Shown: positions 54,134 through 62,734 of the stretch, piece by piece | Position numbering within the stretch: the stretch's first letter is position 1 | How the letters are laid out: every line of letters begins with the position of its first letter | Assembly (NCBI RefSeq): GCF_024006985.1 | Contig: NZ_JAMXIB010000007.1 | Span: 118,248 to 182,247, forward strand | DNA length: 64,000 bases | Direction of reading: 5' to 3' | DNA from: Robiginitalea marina | Lineage (GTDB): Bacteria; Bacteroidota; Bacteroidia; Flavobacteriales; Flavobacteriaceae | Program-made: the position numbers and the translations under genes | Notes under the pieces: model-generated | What the model was told of the DNA's origin: nothing | The model's database searches: none | What the model saw: only the letters and a program-made list of their open reading frames with translations

Positions 54134-54141
54134 TATTTTTG
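54134..54141 (+). promoter_or_regulatory. -7 promoter element of the desaturase-family gene
   Basis: TATTTTTG matches the TAnnTTTG consensus exactly, 5 bases before the ATG at 54147, so the transcript would be nearly leaderless. Confidence 0.65.
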
Positions 54142-54146
54142 AAACT

Positions 54147-54992
54147 ATGGAAAACCTGGTAGCCTATTTTGAGAACATTCCCTCTGCCCACCGGAGCCTC
54201 CTGTTGGTGCTGGGGATCACTTTTTTCTGGATCCTGGAGGGGGCGGTCCCCCTGTTTCGGTTCACCTATCGGAAATGGCGCCATGCCCTGCCCAACTTTT
54301 TCTTTACCCTCACCACCATTGTGATCAATTTCTCCCTGGCCTTCCTGCTGTTGCGCACTAGCGACTGGGTACGCGACAATGATTTCGGGGTGATCAACTG
54401 GCTCCCGGAGATGCCCCTTTGGGCTTACGTGCTGCTGGGGGTCCTGTTGCTGGATTTTTTCGGGGCCTATCTGGCCCATTTTGTGGAGCACAAGGTAAAG
54501 CCCCTGTGGATGGTCCATCTCGTCCACCACACCGACCATGAAGTAGATACCACCACGGCCAACCGCCACCATCCTTTCGAAAGCCTGGTGCGCTTTTTCT
54601 TTACCCTTATGGGGGTGTTTTTGGTCGGGACCCCAATCGGCATTGTCATGCTTTACCAGTCCCTATCCCTCCTGTCGACCCAGTTCACCCACGCCAATAT
54701 CCGGTTGCCCCGAAAGGTGGACCGGGCCCTGAGCTGGGTCCTGGTGTCGCCCGATATGCATAAGGTGCACCACCATTACATGCTGCCCTACACGGATTCT
54801 AACTACGGGAATATTTTTTCGATCTGGGATCGCCTGTTTGGGACCTATCTGGAACTCGACCGGGAAGCGATTGTCTATGGGGTCGACACCTTCCCCGACC
54901 GGGAAGAGAATGCCAGCCTTCAGGGCCTCCTCAGGCAGCCCTTCCACAAGTACCGCAAGCCCACTACCCAGGGGCCCCCGCCTCAGTCGTAA
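54147..54992 (+). CDS. Sterol desaturase/fatty acid hydroxylase-family protein
   Basis: The 281-residue integral membrane protein has about four hydrophobic segments and the histidine boxes of the di-iron superfamily: HFVEHKVKPLWMVHLVHHTDH (His at the edges), HHPFE, and MHKVHHHYM in the second half. Family members hydroxylate or desaturate fatty acids, sterols or carotenoids. The reaction here is not known. Its end overlaps the convergent NamZ gene by 10 bases. Confidence 0.85.
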   Translation: MENLVAYFENIPSAHRSLLLVLGITFFWILEGAVPLFRFTYRKWRHALPNFFFTLTTIVINFSLAFLLLRTSDWVRDNDFGVINWLPEMPLWAYVLLGVLLLDFFGAYLAHFVEHKVKPLWMVHLVHHTDHEVDTTTANRHHPFESLVRFFFTLMGVFLVGTPIGIVMLYQSLSLLSTQFTHANIRLPRKVDRALSWVLVSPDMHKVHHHYMLPYTDSNYGNIFSIWDRLFGTYLELDREAIVYGVDTFPDREENASLQGLLRQPFHKYRKPTTQGPPPQS

Positions 54993-56221
54993 AGGAGGTA
55001 CCCTTTGCGGATATTTTTAAAGGCTTCCAGGCCTTCCTGCCATCCGGCCCTTATTTGATCGGCGTCCCAACCGGCTTCGATCTGTTTCTGAAGTGCTGCC
55101 GTGCCCGCATGGCGCGTAAACCCGCCCGGGTTGAAGAATTCGGATCCTTTTTCCCGGTATGCATAAGCCTCGAGCAACCACTGCAGATCTACGGCATCAG
55201 GGGGTGTAACCCCGCTGAGGTCCCTTCCGTAACAGGTTTGTCCCTGGTGTTTGGGCTGGGAAGCCCCGGGCATGGGTTCAGGGATATAGGTGTAGTCAAA
55301 ATGTTGGGGTAGCAAAAAGGGGGCCCCGAAACTCTGAAACTGCCGGCGGGTACCCCGGCCGGCATTGATGTGGGTCCCCTCGAAAAGGCCGAGGCTGGGA
55401 TACCACCGCGCCGCATGGGTATTGGGCAGGTTGGGCGAAGGGGCGATGGGGAGTTCATAAGGCACTTCCCGGTCATACCCCAGCAGGGGGACCACGGTCA
55501 GGTCTGCCTTGAGGCCGCCTTCCAGCCATCCTTCTTCATTGATCATCCGCGCGTATTCCCCCATAGTCATGCCGTAGACCAGGGGTATTTCCGTCATCCC
55601 CAGAAAACTGCGGTGTTCCGGCTCCATGACGGGCCCGTCCACATAGTGGGCATTCGGATTCGGCCGGTCGAGTACCAGCACGGGGATGCCGGCTTCCGCA
55701 CAGGCTTCCATGACCAGTTGCAGGGTGGCGATATAGGTGTAGAACCGGACCCCCACGTCCTGGATGTCGAAAACTACCAGATCAAGGCCACCCAGTTGGT
55801 CGGCCCCGGGTTTTCGATATTTTCCGTACAGGGAGATCACCGGCAGGCCGGTAGCAGGGTCCCGGCCGTCCTGTACCTTTTCCCCGGCATCGGCCAACCC
55901 CCGGAACCCGTGTTCGGGGGCGAACACTTTTTTAAGGGAAAGGCCCGCACCCAGAAGGCTGTCGGCAAGGTGTACCCATCCGCCCCCGGCTCTCTCAGGG
56001 GTAAAAACCACCGAGGTCTGGTTTGCAACCAGGGCAAAGTCCTTCCCTTCCAGGAGGGGGAAATAGATTTCGGTGCGGTTGGCGGCTATCCGCAAGGGGG
56101 TAGCGGGGGCGTGGTCCACCCCGGTGCGGGAAGGGCTGTTACCTTCGGAGGAACTTCTGCAGGCCAGCAGGCAGACCACAAGTACAAATACCGTATTTTT
56201 GAGGGCAGCTAACGCAGACAT
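54983..56221 (-). CDS. namZ: Exo-beta-N-acetylmuramidase NamZ (DUF1343)
   Basis: The 412-residue product (ATG 56221) has a signal peptide ending in a lipobox-like LLACR (Cys 20). The DUF1343 domain follows (about 60-400): GHGFRG-type FAPEHGFRG, LVVFDIQDVGVRFYTY, VLDRPNPN, GMTMGEYARMIN and FEGTHINAGRGT. NamZ releases MurNAc from muropeptide ends in peptidoglycan recycling. The upstream open frame to 57007 belongs to the next gene and lacks a start. The divergent permease gene starts just 3 bases away. Confidence 0.9.
   Translation of the reverse strand: MSALAALKNTVFVLVVCLLACRSSSEGNSPSRTGVDHAPATPLRIAANRTEIYFPLLEGKDFALVANQTSVVFTPERAGGGWVHLADSLLGAGLSLKKVFAPEHGFRGLADAGEKVQDGRDPATGLPVISLYGKYRKPGADQLGGLDLVVFDIQDVGVRFYTYIATLQLVMEACAEAGIPVLVLDRPNPNAHYVDGPVMEPEHRSFLGMTEIPLVYGMTMGEYARMINEEGWLEGGLKADLTVVPLLGYDREVPYELPIAPSPNLPNTHAARWYPSLGLFEGTHINAGRGTRRQFQSFGAPFLLPQHFDYTYIPEPMPGASQPKHQGQTCYGRDLSGVTPPDAVDLQWLLEAYAYREKGSEFFNPGGFTRHAGTAALQKQIEAGWDADQIRAGWQEGLEAFKNIRKGYLLYD
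56194..56201 (+). promoter_or_regulatory. -7 element of the FtsX-type permease, inside namZ
   Basis: TATTTTTG is an exact TAnnTTTG match on the plus strand, 23 bases before the TTG start at 56225, and lies in the signal-peptide codons of the divergent namZ gene. Confidence 0.6.
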
Positions 56222-56224
56222 ACG

Positions 56225-57466
56225 TTGAATTTTGAGTGGTACATCGCCAGGCGGTTGATTGGGAGCAGGGAGCATAAAAGTAGCATTTCCGCGCCGATAA
56301 TTAAAATAGCCATTGCGGCTATTGCCCTGGGGTTGCTGATGATGCTGGTGGCCCTGGCCACGGGGGTGGGGCTCCGTTATAAGATCAGGGAAAAAGTGGC
56401 CGCCTTTAATGGCCACATCCAGATCTATAACTACGACAACAACCTTTCGGAGGTGTCGGTGATCCCGGTGAGCACAAAGCAGGAATTCTACCCGGAATTC
56501 AAACTCGTGGAGGGGGTGCGCCATATCCAGGCGGTGGCTACCAAGGCGGGGATCATCCGCACGGAAGACACTTTTGAAGGGTTTATCGCCAAAGGCGTGG
56601 GCCCCGATTATGACTGGGACGCCTTTGAGGAGTTCCTGGTGGCTGGCCGCCTCCCGGACTACCGGGGAGAACTCAACACCGAAACCCTCGTTTCCAGGCA
56701 CATGGCCGACCGGTTGGGCCTGGGGGTCGACAGTGTATACAATTGCTTTTTCCTGAAGGACGAAGACCCTTCCCGCATGCCAAACCAACGGCGATTCAGG
56801 GTGGTGGGAATCTACGACAGCGGGTTCGAGGAATTTGATGCCACCTATATTTTTACGGACCTGCGCCACATCCAGCGGATGAACAACTGGGAAGCCGACC
56901 AGGTTGGCAATTTCGAGGTCTTCCTGGATGATTTTGACCAGATTGGGGTTAAAGGCGATCAGATCTACGGCAAGACCCTTTCCACCCTCGATACCCAGAC
57001 CATCCAAAACAAATATTACCAGATTTTTGAATGGATCGGCCTTTTTGATTTCAACATTGCCCTGATTATCGGGATCATGATTTTGGTGGGGGGCATCAAC
57101 ATGATTACGGCCCTTCTGGTGCTCATTTTGGAGCGCACCCCCATGATCGGAATCCTGAAAGCCCTGGGGGCCCGAGACTGGAGCATCCGCAAGGTGTTCC
57201 TGTATAATGCGGCCTATCTGATCGGCCTTGGGCTGCTTTGGGGAAATGCCCTGGGGCTTGGACTGCTCGCCCTACAATGGAAATACCGGATCTTTAAATT
57301 CCCTAACCCGGAAGAGTACTACATGGACTATATCCCGGTATATATGGACCTTCCGACCCTGCTCGCCCTAAACCTGGGGGTGCTGGGGCTTTGCCTGGCC
57401 ATGTTGCTCATCCCGTCATGGATCATCACCCGGATTAGCCCGGTGCGGGCGATCCGTTTCGAGTAG
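56225..57466 (+). CDS. ABC transporter permease, FtsX/LolC type
   Basis: The 413-residue product has an N-terminal membrane segment (about residues 24-46, KIAIAAIALGLLMMLVAL), a large extracytoplasmic domain, and three C-terminal segments (about 276-295, 325-345, 375-400), the LolC/FtsX layout used in lipoprotein or macromolecule export. The first codon appears to be TTG (56225), giving NFEWYIARRL; this start motif is typical of the flavobacterial family. No ATPase gene is adjacent. Confidence 0.85.
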   Translation: MNFEWYIARRLIGSREHKSSISAPIIKIAIAAIALGLLMMLVALATGVGLRYKIREKVAAFNGHIQIYNYDNNLSEVSVIPVSTKQEFYPEFKLVEGVRHIQAVATKAGIIRTEDTFEGFIAKGVGPDYDWDAFEEFLVAGRLPDYRGELNTETLVSRHMADRLGLGVDSVYNCFFLKDEDPSRMPNQRRFRVVGIYDSGFEEFDATYIFTDLRHIQRMNNWEADQVGNFEVFLDDFDQIGVKGDQIYGKTLSTLDTQTIQNKYYQIFEWIGLFDFNIALIIGIMILVGGINMITALLVLILERTPMIGILKALGARDWSIRKVFLYNAAYLIGLGLLWGNALGLGLLALQWKYRIFKFPNPEEYYMDYIPVYMDLPTLLALNLGVLGLCLAMLLIPSWIITRISPVRAIRFE

Positions 57467-57494
57467 GGACTGCCGGATATCACCGGGGCATTTG

Positions 57495-57502
57495 TATCTT
57501 TG
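57495..57502 (+). promoter_or_regulatory. -7 promoter element of the cysteine synthase gene
   Basis: TATCTTTG matches TAnnTTTG exactly and ends 7 bases before the ATG at 57510. It excludes the TTG at 57492 as start. Confidence 0.65.
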
Positions 57503-57509
57503 GGCCGTC

Positions 57510-58508
57510 ATGGAATACGCCTCAAACATCCTGGAGACCATAGGGAACACCCCCCTGGTGAAAATCAACCGGATCACCCAGGGCCTGCCCTGTCTGGTCC
57601 TGGCTAAATACGAGACTTTTAACCCCGGAAATTCCGTTAAGGACCGCATGGCCCTCAAAATGGTGGAAGATGCGGAAGCCCGCGGGGTCCTCAGGCCCGG
57701 GGGGACTATCGTGGAGGGGACTTCGGGGAATACGGGCATGGGCCTGGCCCTTGTGGCGATCATAAAAGGATATCACATGATCTGCGTGATCAGCGACAAG
57801 CAATCCAAAGAAAAAATGGATATCCTAAGGGCCATGGGCTGCCAGGTACACGTTTGCCCTACCGACGTGGCCCCGGACGACCCCCGCAGCTATTATTCCA
57901 CCGCGCGGCGCCTTGCCTCTGAAATCCCGGGGGCCTGGTATGTGAACCAATACGATAACCCGGCCAATACCCAGGCCCATTTTGAAAGTACCGGCCCCGA
58001 GATCTGGGAGCAGACTGACGGCAAGGTCACGCATTTCGTGGTGGGGGTGGGTACCGGGGGAACCATTTCAGGGGTAGGCCGGTACCTGAAATCGAAAAAC
58101 CCGGCGATAAAGGTTTGGGGCGTGGACACCTATGGTTCCGTCTTTAAAAAGTACCATGAAACCGGCATTTTTGATGAAAACGAAATCTACCCCTATCTCA
58201 CGGAAGGGATTGGGGAGGACATCCTCCCGGCCAACGTGGATTTCGGGATTATCGACGGGTTTACCAAAGTAACCGACCGGGATGCGGCCCTCTACACGCG
58301 CCGCCTGGCCCGGGAGGAGGGCATGTTCCTGGGCAATTCGGCCGGGGCCGCCATAAAAGGGGTGTTGCAACTGGCCCCGCACTTCGGTCCCGACGATGTG
58401 GTGGTGGTCCTCTTCCACGACCATGGAAGCCGGTATGTCGGCAAAATCTTTAACGATGACTGGATGCGCGCCCAGGGTTTCCTGGAGGGCGAATCCCAAT
58501 CGAAATAA
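57510..58508 (+). CDS. PLP-dependent cysteine or cystathionine beta-synthase-like enzyme
   Basis: The 332-residue protein is a fold-type II PLP enzyme. Visible marks: ETIGNTPLVKINRI, the PLP lysine in PGNSVKDRMA, the phosphate loop GTGGTISGVGRYL and GTSGNTGMGLAL. The sequence of the middle (YVNQYDNPANTQAHF) resembles cystathionine beta-synthase as much as CysM, but it lacks CBS regulatory domains. It could make cysteine from O-acetylserine or act in transsulfuration. It has its own promoter and is not next to other sulfur genes. Confidence 0.85.
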   Translation: MEYASNILETIGNTPLVKINRITQGLPCLVLAKYETFNPGNSVKDRMALKMVEDAEARGVLRPGGTIVEGTSGNTGMGLALVAIIKGYHMICVISDKQSKEKMDILRAMGCQVHVCPTDVAPDDPRSYYSTARRLASEIPGAWYVNQYDNPANTQAHFESTGPEIWEQTDGKVTHFVVGVGTGGTISGVGRYLKSKNPAIKVWGVDTYGSVFKKYHETGIFDENEIYPYLTEGIGEDILPANVDFGIIDGFTKVTDRDAALYTRRLAREEGMFLGNSAGAAIKGVLQLAPHFGPDDVVVVLFHDHGSRYVGKIFNDDWMRAQGFLEGESQSK

Positions 58509-58515
58509 AGCCCGG

Positions 58516-58571
58516 CCATTGCAGGCTAAAGCACCGGCCTGTGGCCAGTGGCCTGGCCTGCCCATTGCAGG
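58516..58571. repeat. Two copies of CCATTGCAGG
   Basis: CCATTGCAGG occurs at 58516-58525 and 58562-58571 in the gap behind the cysteine synthase gene, flanking a GC-rich, partly self-complementary stretch. Meaning unknown; may be chance. Confidence 0.35.
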
Positions 58572-58648
58572 GTAGGGGCTCCAAAACCTTTACGAGGGCA
58601 TGCAATATCACCTTTTTATTCCTACATTTATCCTAATCGATACCGGAT

Positions 58649-58831
58649 ATGCTTAAAAGTTTTTTGAATCGTTTTGGTTGGATGAACGTATTGCTACTGC
58701 TGGTGGTTTTTTCCATCATCGTGGTCTCGGAGATGCGCTTTTTGCAGGGGGAAAAGCTGGAGGCGATTTTTATCGGCCTTTGGGCCCCTACCATCCTTGG
58801 GTTTATGAATTTCCTGAAATACCGAAAGTAG
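58649..58831 (+). CDS. Small membrane protein, 60 aa, unknown
   Basis: The product has one clear hydrophobic segment near the N-terminus (about residues 10-24, MNVLLLLVVFSIIVV), a charged middle, and a second, weaker one (TILGFMNFL). No family recognised. TACATTTA (58623-58630) lies 18 bases upstream, one base off the -7 consensus. The next tiny gene starts 1 base after its stop, so they are translationally linked. Confidence 0.55.
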   Translation: MLKSFLNRFGWMNVLLLLVVFSIIVVSEMRFLQGEKLEAIFIGLWAPTILGFMNFLKYRK

Positions 58832-58832
58832 C

Positions 58833-58934
58833 ATGGATTTCGTCCTTATCTACTCTATCTTCGTGGGCGCCATTTTCCTCTTCTGGTTGCTGTTTATGCT
58901 ACGGATGTACCATAAAATGAACGAGAAGGAATAA
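58833..58934 (+). CDS. Tiny membrane protein, 33 aa, unknown
   Basis: ATG 58833 opens a 33-codon frame, ending TAA 58932-58934. It reads a single hydrophobic helix (FVLIYSIFVGAIFLFWLLF) followed by a basic RMYHKMNEKE tail. It begins 1 base after the preceding small-membrane-protein stop. It is below usual gene-calling size. The pair's spacing and both being hydrophobic support it being real. Confidence 0.5.
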   Translation: MDFVLIYSIFVGAIFLFWLLFMLRMYHKMNEKE

Positions 58935-58950
58935 GGGGGGATACCCCTTT
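58933..58950. terminator. Possible terminator between convergent genes
   Basis: AAGGGG (58933-58938) pairs with CCCCTT (58944-58949) with T on one side and A on the other, so it could end both convergent transcription units. It is short. Confidence 0.4.
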
Positions 58951-58954
58951 ATCC

Positions 58955-60349
58955 TCAAGCGTAATCCCTGCCTTCTGCCACAGGGATCTCCGTGTACCTG
59001 TCGGGGTTTTTCAAGAGGTACGCCTGCAGGATGCGCGCGGTATCCGGATAGGCGTGTTGCGGGTTGATGGCTGCTTCCAAATCTTCCGGGCCTTGCAGGC
59101 TGGCCTCCGCAGGGAGGAAGCCAAACCCCCGGTACGTTCCGTTTTCGATCCAGACCAGGGCCTGTTCATCCGGGCTTCGCCCCCTTTCCCTGATCAGTAC
59201 ATGGCCCGCAGCACTTCGATTTAGGGCGTCCAGGGCCTGCCCCACCTTCAGGTTATACCCAGCCGGCGTTTCCAGGCCGCGACAGACCCCGTCGCAGGAT
59301 GGCACCCGGAAATGCCCGCAGTGGGAGGCCCCGGGTTGCAGGTGGCAGTACCGGGCACACAGGCGGTATTCGGCGCAAAGCTGCTCCAGGAAAAGCCGGG
59401 CATCGGCCTGGCTATAGAAAACCTTCAGGGCCTGCTGTCCTTTTCGGACGCGGTTGATAGCCAGGTTCCTGACCCCGGCCTGGTCGGTGTAGGCAAAAAG
59501 CCCGAAAGAAGGCCGGCCGCCCTTCTGGGCGCGGTTGAAGGCCGGGTAGTGCTTTTTAATCGCTGCTGATTCCATGAGCAGGGCGAGGAGTTCCGAGCCT
59601 GAGTGCTCAAAATCGATGCCGGCAGTTTCCCGGCACAGGCGCATCTCCCGCTCGGAGGTATCGTAGAAATGCCCGAGCACCCTTTTTTTAAGGTTTATGG
59701 CCTTTCCCACATAGAGGATGTCCCCGGCATGGCCCCGGAAATAATACACGCCGGGTGCTTCCGGGAGCCTTTCGAACGATTCCCTGGGCAGGTGGGGGGG
59801 AAGGGTGGCCTCCCGGGAACGGGCATTGAGGAACCTCCCAATGGTTTCCGGCCCCTGGGGCAGGGCCAGGATTTTGCGCAACAACAAGGCGGTGGCACGG
59901 GCGTCTCCTTCCGCCCGGTGCCGGTTTTCCAGGGGGATGCCCAGGCTGCTGCACAGTTTGCCCAGGCTGTAAGACGCCAGCCCCGGGAATACCTTGCGCG
60001 ATAAGCGGACCGTGCAGAGCTTTTTGCGATCGAAGGGGATACCGGCCCGGCGGAACTCCTGTTGCACGATGGGGTAATCGAAGTTGACAGAATGCGCGAT
60101 AAAAACCCTGCCTTCCGTCATGGCAGCGATCCTTGGGGCGAGTTCAGAAAAAAGGGGGGCCTGCCGCACCATGGCGGTGGTGATTCCTGTAAGGCCCGTG
60201 ATAAAGGGCGGGATCGCGCACTGCGGGTTCACCAGGCTGCTGAAGGAATCCGTAATAGTGTCCCCGTCCAGGTTGAAAAGGGCAATCTCGGTAATCCGGT
60301 TCCCGTGGATCCCGTTCCCGGTGGTTTCGATGTCGACAACCGTATACAA
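58955..60349 (-). CDS. DnaQ-type exonuclease fused to GIY-YIG domain
   Basis: The 464-residue product has an N-terminal DEDDh 3'-5' exonuclease domain (VVDIETTGNG, about residues 3-12; AHSVNFDYPIV; HRAEGDARATALL) and then a UvrC-type GIY-YIG endonuclease domain (PGVYYFRGHAGDILYVGKAINLKKRV, about 205-230). Such fusions are common in Bacteroidota and likely serve in DNA repair. Start codon appears to be TTG (60349), since a TGA lies just upstream in frame. TACTTTTA on the minus strand (60367-60374) may be the -7 element. Confidence 0.88.
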   Translation of the reverse strand: MYTVVDIETTGNGIHGNRITEIALFNLDGDTITDSFSSLVNPQCAIPPFITGLTGITTAMVRQAPLFSELAPRIAAMTEGRVFIAHSVNFDYPIVQQEFRRAGIPFDRKKLCTVRLSRKVFPGLASYSLGKLCSSLGIPLENRHRAEGDARATALLLRKILALPQGPETIGRFLNARSREATLPPHLPRESFERLPEAPGVYYFRGHAGDILYVGKAINLKKRVLGHFYDTSEREMRLCRETAGIDFEHSGSELLALLMESAAIKKHYPAFNRAQKGGRPSFGLFAYTDQAGVRNLAINRVRKGQQALKVFYSQADARLFLEQLCAEYRLCARYCHLQPGASHCGHFRVPSCDGVCRGLETPAGYNLKVGQALDALNRSAAGHVLIRERGRSPDEQALVWIENGTYRGFGFLPAEASLQGPEDLEAAINPQHAYPDTARILQAYLLKNPDRYTEIPVAEGRDYA

Positions 60350-60418
60350 CGCTCAGGATTTTCCTTTAAAAGTACAAAAAACCAGCCGGTGGCACCTTTA
60401 CGGGTGCGTTCAGGGCCC

Positions 60419-62728
60419 CTAAACCCCCAGGGTTTCGCCAGGCCCCACCCAGGCCTGTGCACCGGGCAGGCGTATATGGATTTTTCCCGGGTTCTCCGGT
60501 GCCCCATGCACCCTGATGCCGTTTGGGGAAAGGACCACTTCGAGCCGGCACCCGCGCACCTTCAGTGCGAAGCGAAGGGTTTTCCAATGGGCGGGAAGCG
60601 CGGGTGAAAAGGCTACCCCGGCATCCGTAAGTTCGAACCCGGCAAAGCCCCGGACGATAATTATCCATACCCCTCCGGCTGCGGCCGTATGGATACCCCC
60701 CAGGAAGGACCCCCCGCTCATTACCTTCTTGCTGGCATTGTAAAGGTCAATGGTGGCCGATTCCAGGAAATACCGGTAAGCTTCCTCGTGGTGTCCGGCC
60801 TTGCAGGCCACCAGGGCATGGACGCTGGGGCTCAGGGATGAGCCGTGTTCCGTCCGGGGTTCGTAATATTCGTAATTGGCCGTGAGGACCTCTTTCGGGA
60901 ATCCATCGAGCATGGCCAGCAACTGGATCACATCCGCCTGCTTAAGCACCTGGGTATGTACGGCGATCCCATTGGGCCAACCCCAGTATTCCCCGGGGTC
61001 GATCAGGCGTTTGCGCAGCGCATCGGGCCTGATATCCTCCAGGCCAAAATACCCGTCGAATTGCTCTATGACCCCGGTTTCAGGGTCGGGGGCAGGCAGG
61101 TAGAGGCGGTCCGCAATATCATTCCAGTCTTCCCGGGCCCGGGCGGGGATGCCGGTTTTTTCGAGCAGGGCAGCGAGCCGTCCCGGGTGTTCCTCCTTCA
61201 TGCGGTCGAATACCTGGCAGGCCTTCACCAGGGAAAACTGCGAAAGGTAATTGGTGTAGGCGTTGTTGTCCACATTTTCGTGGTACTCGTCGGGCCCCAA
61301 AACCCGGAGGATTTCATACCGGTTTTTGTCCATTTTGAAATGCACGCGGGAGACCAGGAACTGGGCTACCTCAAAAAGGACCTCAGCCCCCTGTTCCAGC
61401 ATAAACTCCCAGTTACCACTGGCCTGGTAGTACAGCCAGATCCCGTACACCACATCGGGGGAGATATGGATCTGCCAGCAGTTGAAATGGTTTCGGATGG
61501 GGCGGCCCGTCAGCACATCGGTAAAGAAAAAATCCGGGAAAAGCTCATCCCCGGTTTTCCCGCTGGTCCAGGCATAGAATGCGCCATAATACCCCAATTT
61601 TCGGGCTTTTCGGCGGGCCCCGTCGAGGGTGTCATACCGGTAGGCCACCAGGCGGTGGGCGATCTCCTGGTGGGTAAAGGCAAACATGGGCAGGTTATAG
61701 GTCTCCTGGTCCCAGAAGGCTGCCCCCTGGTACACCTGGCAGGAAAGCCCCCGGGCCCCGACGGGCAGGTTCGCGTGCGTAGGGGTGGCGATATAGGACT
61801 GGTACAGGTTGAAGCGGGCCAGCACCTGGGCTTCCGGGTCCCCTTCGATCTGGAGGTCAGCCCCGTCCCAAAAGGCCTCCCAGGGCTTGCTGTGGGCAGT
61901 CCAGAGGGCTTCGTATCCCTGATCAAGGGCATCCGATACCTCCTCCCGTGCGCTTCTCAGGGGTTCTTCCACCTCATTGCTGTGGGTTATACCCACCACT
62001 TTTTCAAAAACCACATCTTCCCCGGCTTCCATCCGAAAGCGGAAGATCCTGAAAATGCTTTTGCCTTCAGTGGAGGTCCACACCTTTTCCGGGGTTTTCC
62101 CTTCCAGGCGGATGCCTTCCACCACGGCAATCGAAATCCCCGTTTCCCGGGTTTCCAGCGATAGGGCCAACAGCCCGTTGGCAAATTCCAGGGGGATGCA
62201 CTGGCTGAAATGCTCTCCCCCAAGGCTCCAGACGTCTCCCGAAATCCCGGTTTTCAATTCCACCACCCCATTGGCAAGGGCCTTGAAGCGGTATCGCTGG
62301 ACCAGGAGGTGCGGGTTGTGGGAACTGGCGAATTTTCGGCTTTCCCATGCGATTTTTTGCCCGTTTTGCCCTTCCCAGACCACGCTCCGGGTATTCACCC
62401 CATAACGAAGGTCCAGCTGGTGGCGGTAGTCCCTTATGGATGCGGGGTTCAGGGAACAGGGCTCCCCATCGACCCGGAGGGCGGTATAAAGCCCATTGGG
62501 CACATTGCACAACTCGCTCATGGAGCTTCCTTCCGCCTGGTCCCAGGTGTCTGTGACAATGCAGGCCACATATTCGTCAGGCCCCCAGTCTTCGAAGGTG
62601 CCCCGGTAACCCAGGTATCCGTTCCCGATCATGAAGTTGCTGCCCGTGGTTACCACCTGGGCAGGGTCAAAGGATTTTTCGATGACTTCCCATCCCGTTT
62701 CGGTCCGCAGGTTGTTTTTCAGGTCCAT
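60419..62728 (-). CDS. Glycoside hydrolase family 65 phosphorylase
   Basis: GH65 enzymes are mainly phosphorylases of alpha-glucobioses such as maltose, trehalose, kojibiose or nigerose, giving beta-glucose 1-phosphate. The 769-residue product has an N-terminal beta-sandwich, the catalytic barrel with YQGAAFWDQETYNLP and LGPDEYHENVDNNAYTN (catalytic Glu and neighbours), then phosphate-site region HGSSLSPSVHAL and the C-terminal jelly-roll. No beta-phosphoglucomutase gene is nearby. Which disaccharide it uses cannot be told. TACTTTTA (minus strand, 62735-62742) sits 7 bases upstream. Confidence 0.9.
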   Translation of the reverse strand: MDLKNNLRTETGWEVIEKSFDPAQVVTTGSNFMIGNGYLGYRGTFEDWGPDEYVACIVTDTWDQAEGSSMSELCNVPNGLYTALRVDGEPCSLNPASIRDYRHQLDLRYGVNTRSVVWEGQNGQKIAWESRKFASSHNPHLLVQRYRFKALANGVVELKTGISGDVWSLGGEHFSQCIPLEFANGLLALSLETRETGISIAVVEGIRLEGKTPEKVWTSTEGKSIFRIFRFRMEAGEDVVFEKVVGITHSNEVEEPLRSAREEVSDALDQGYEALWTAHSKPWEAFWDGADLQIEGDPEAQVLARFNLYQSYIATPTHANLPVGARGLSCQVYQGAAFWDQETYNLPMFAFTHQEIAHRLVAYRYDTLDGARRKARKLGYYGAFYAWTSGKTGDELFPDFFFTDVLTGRPIRNHFNCWQIHISPDVVYGIWLYYQASGNWEFMLEQGAEVLFEVAQFLVSRVHFKMDKNRYEILRVLGPDEYHENVDNNAYTNYLSQFSLVKACQVFDRMKEEHPGRLAALLEKTGIPARAREDWNDIADRLYLPAPDPETGVIEQFDGYFGLEDIRPDALRKRLIDPGEYWGWPNGIAVHTQVLKQADVIQLLAMLDGFPKEVLTANYEYYEPRTEHGSSLSPSVHALVACKAGHHEEAYRYFLESATIDLYNASKKVMSGGSFLGGIHTAAAGGVWIIIVRGFAGFELTDAGVAFSPALPAHWKTLRFALKVRGCRLEVVLSPNGIRVHGAPENPGKIHIRLPGAQAWVGPGETLGV

Positions 62729-62734
62729 AACGAT

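Noticed and set aside
56222..57007. Extended N-terminus of NamZ to 57007
   Set aside because: It is antisense to the permease gene, while the ATG at 56221 is followed by a proper signal peptide.
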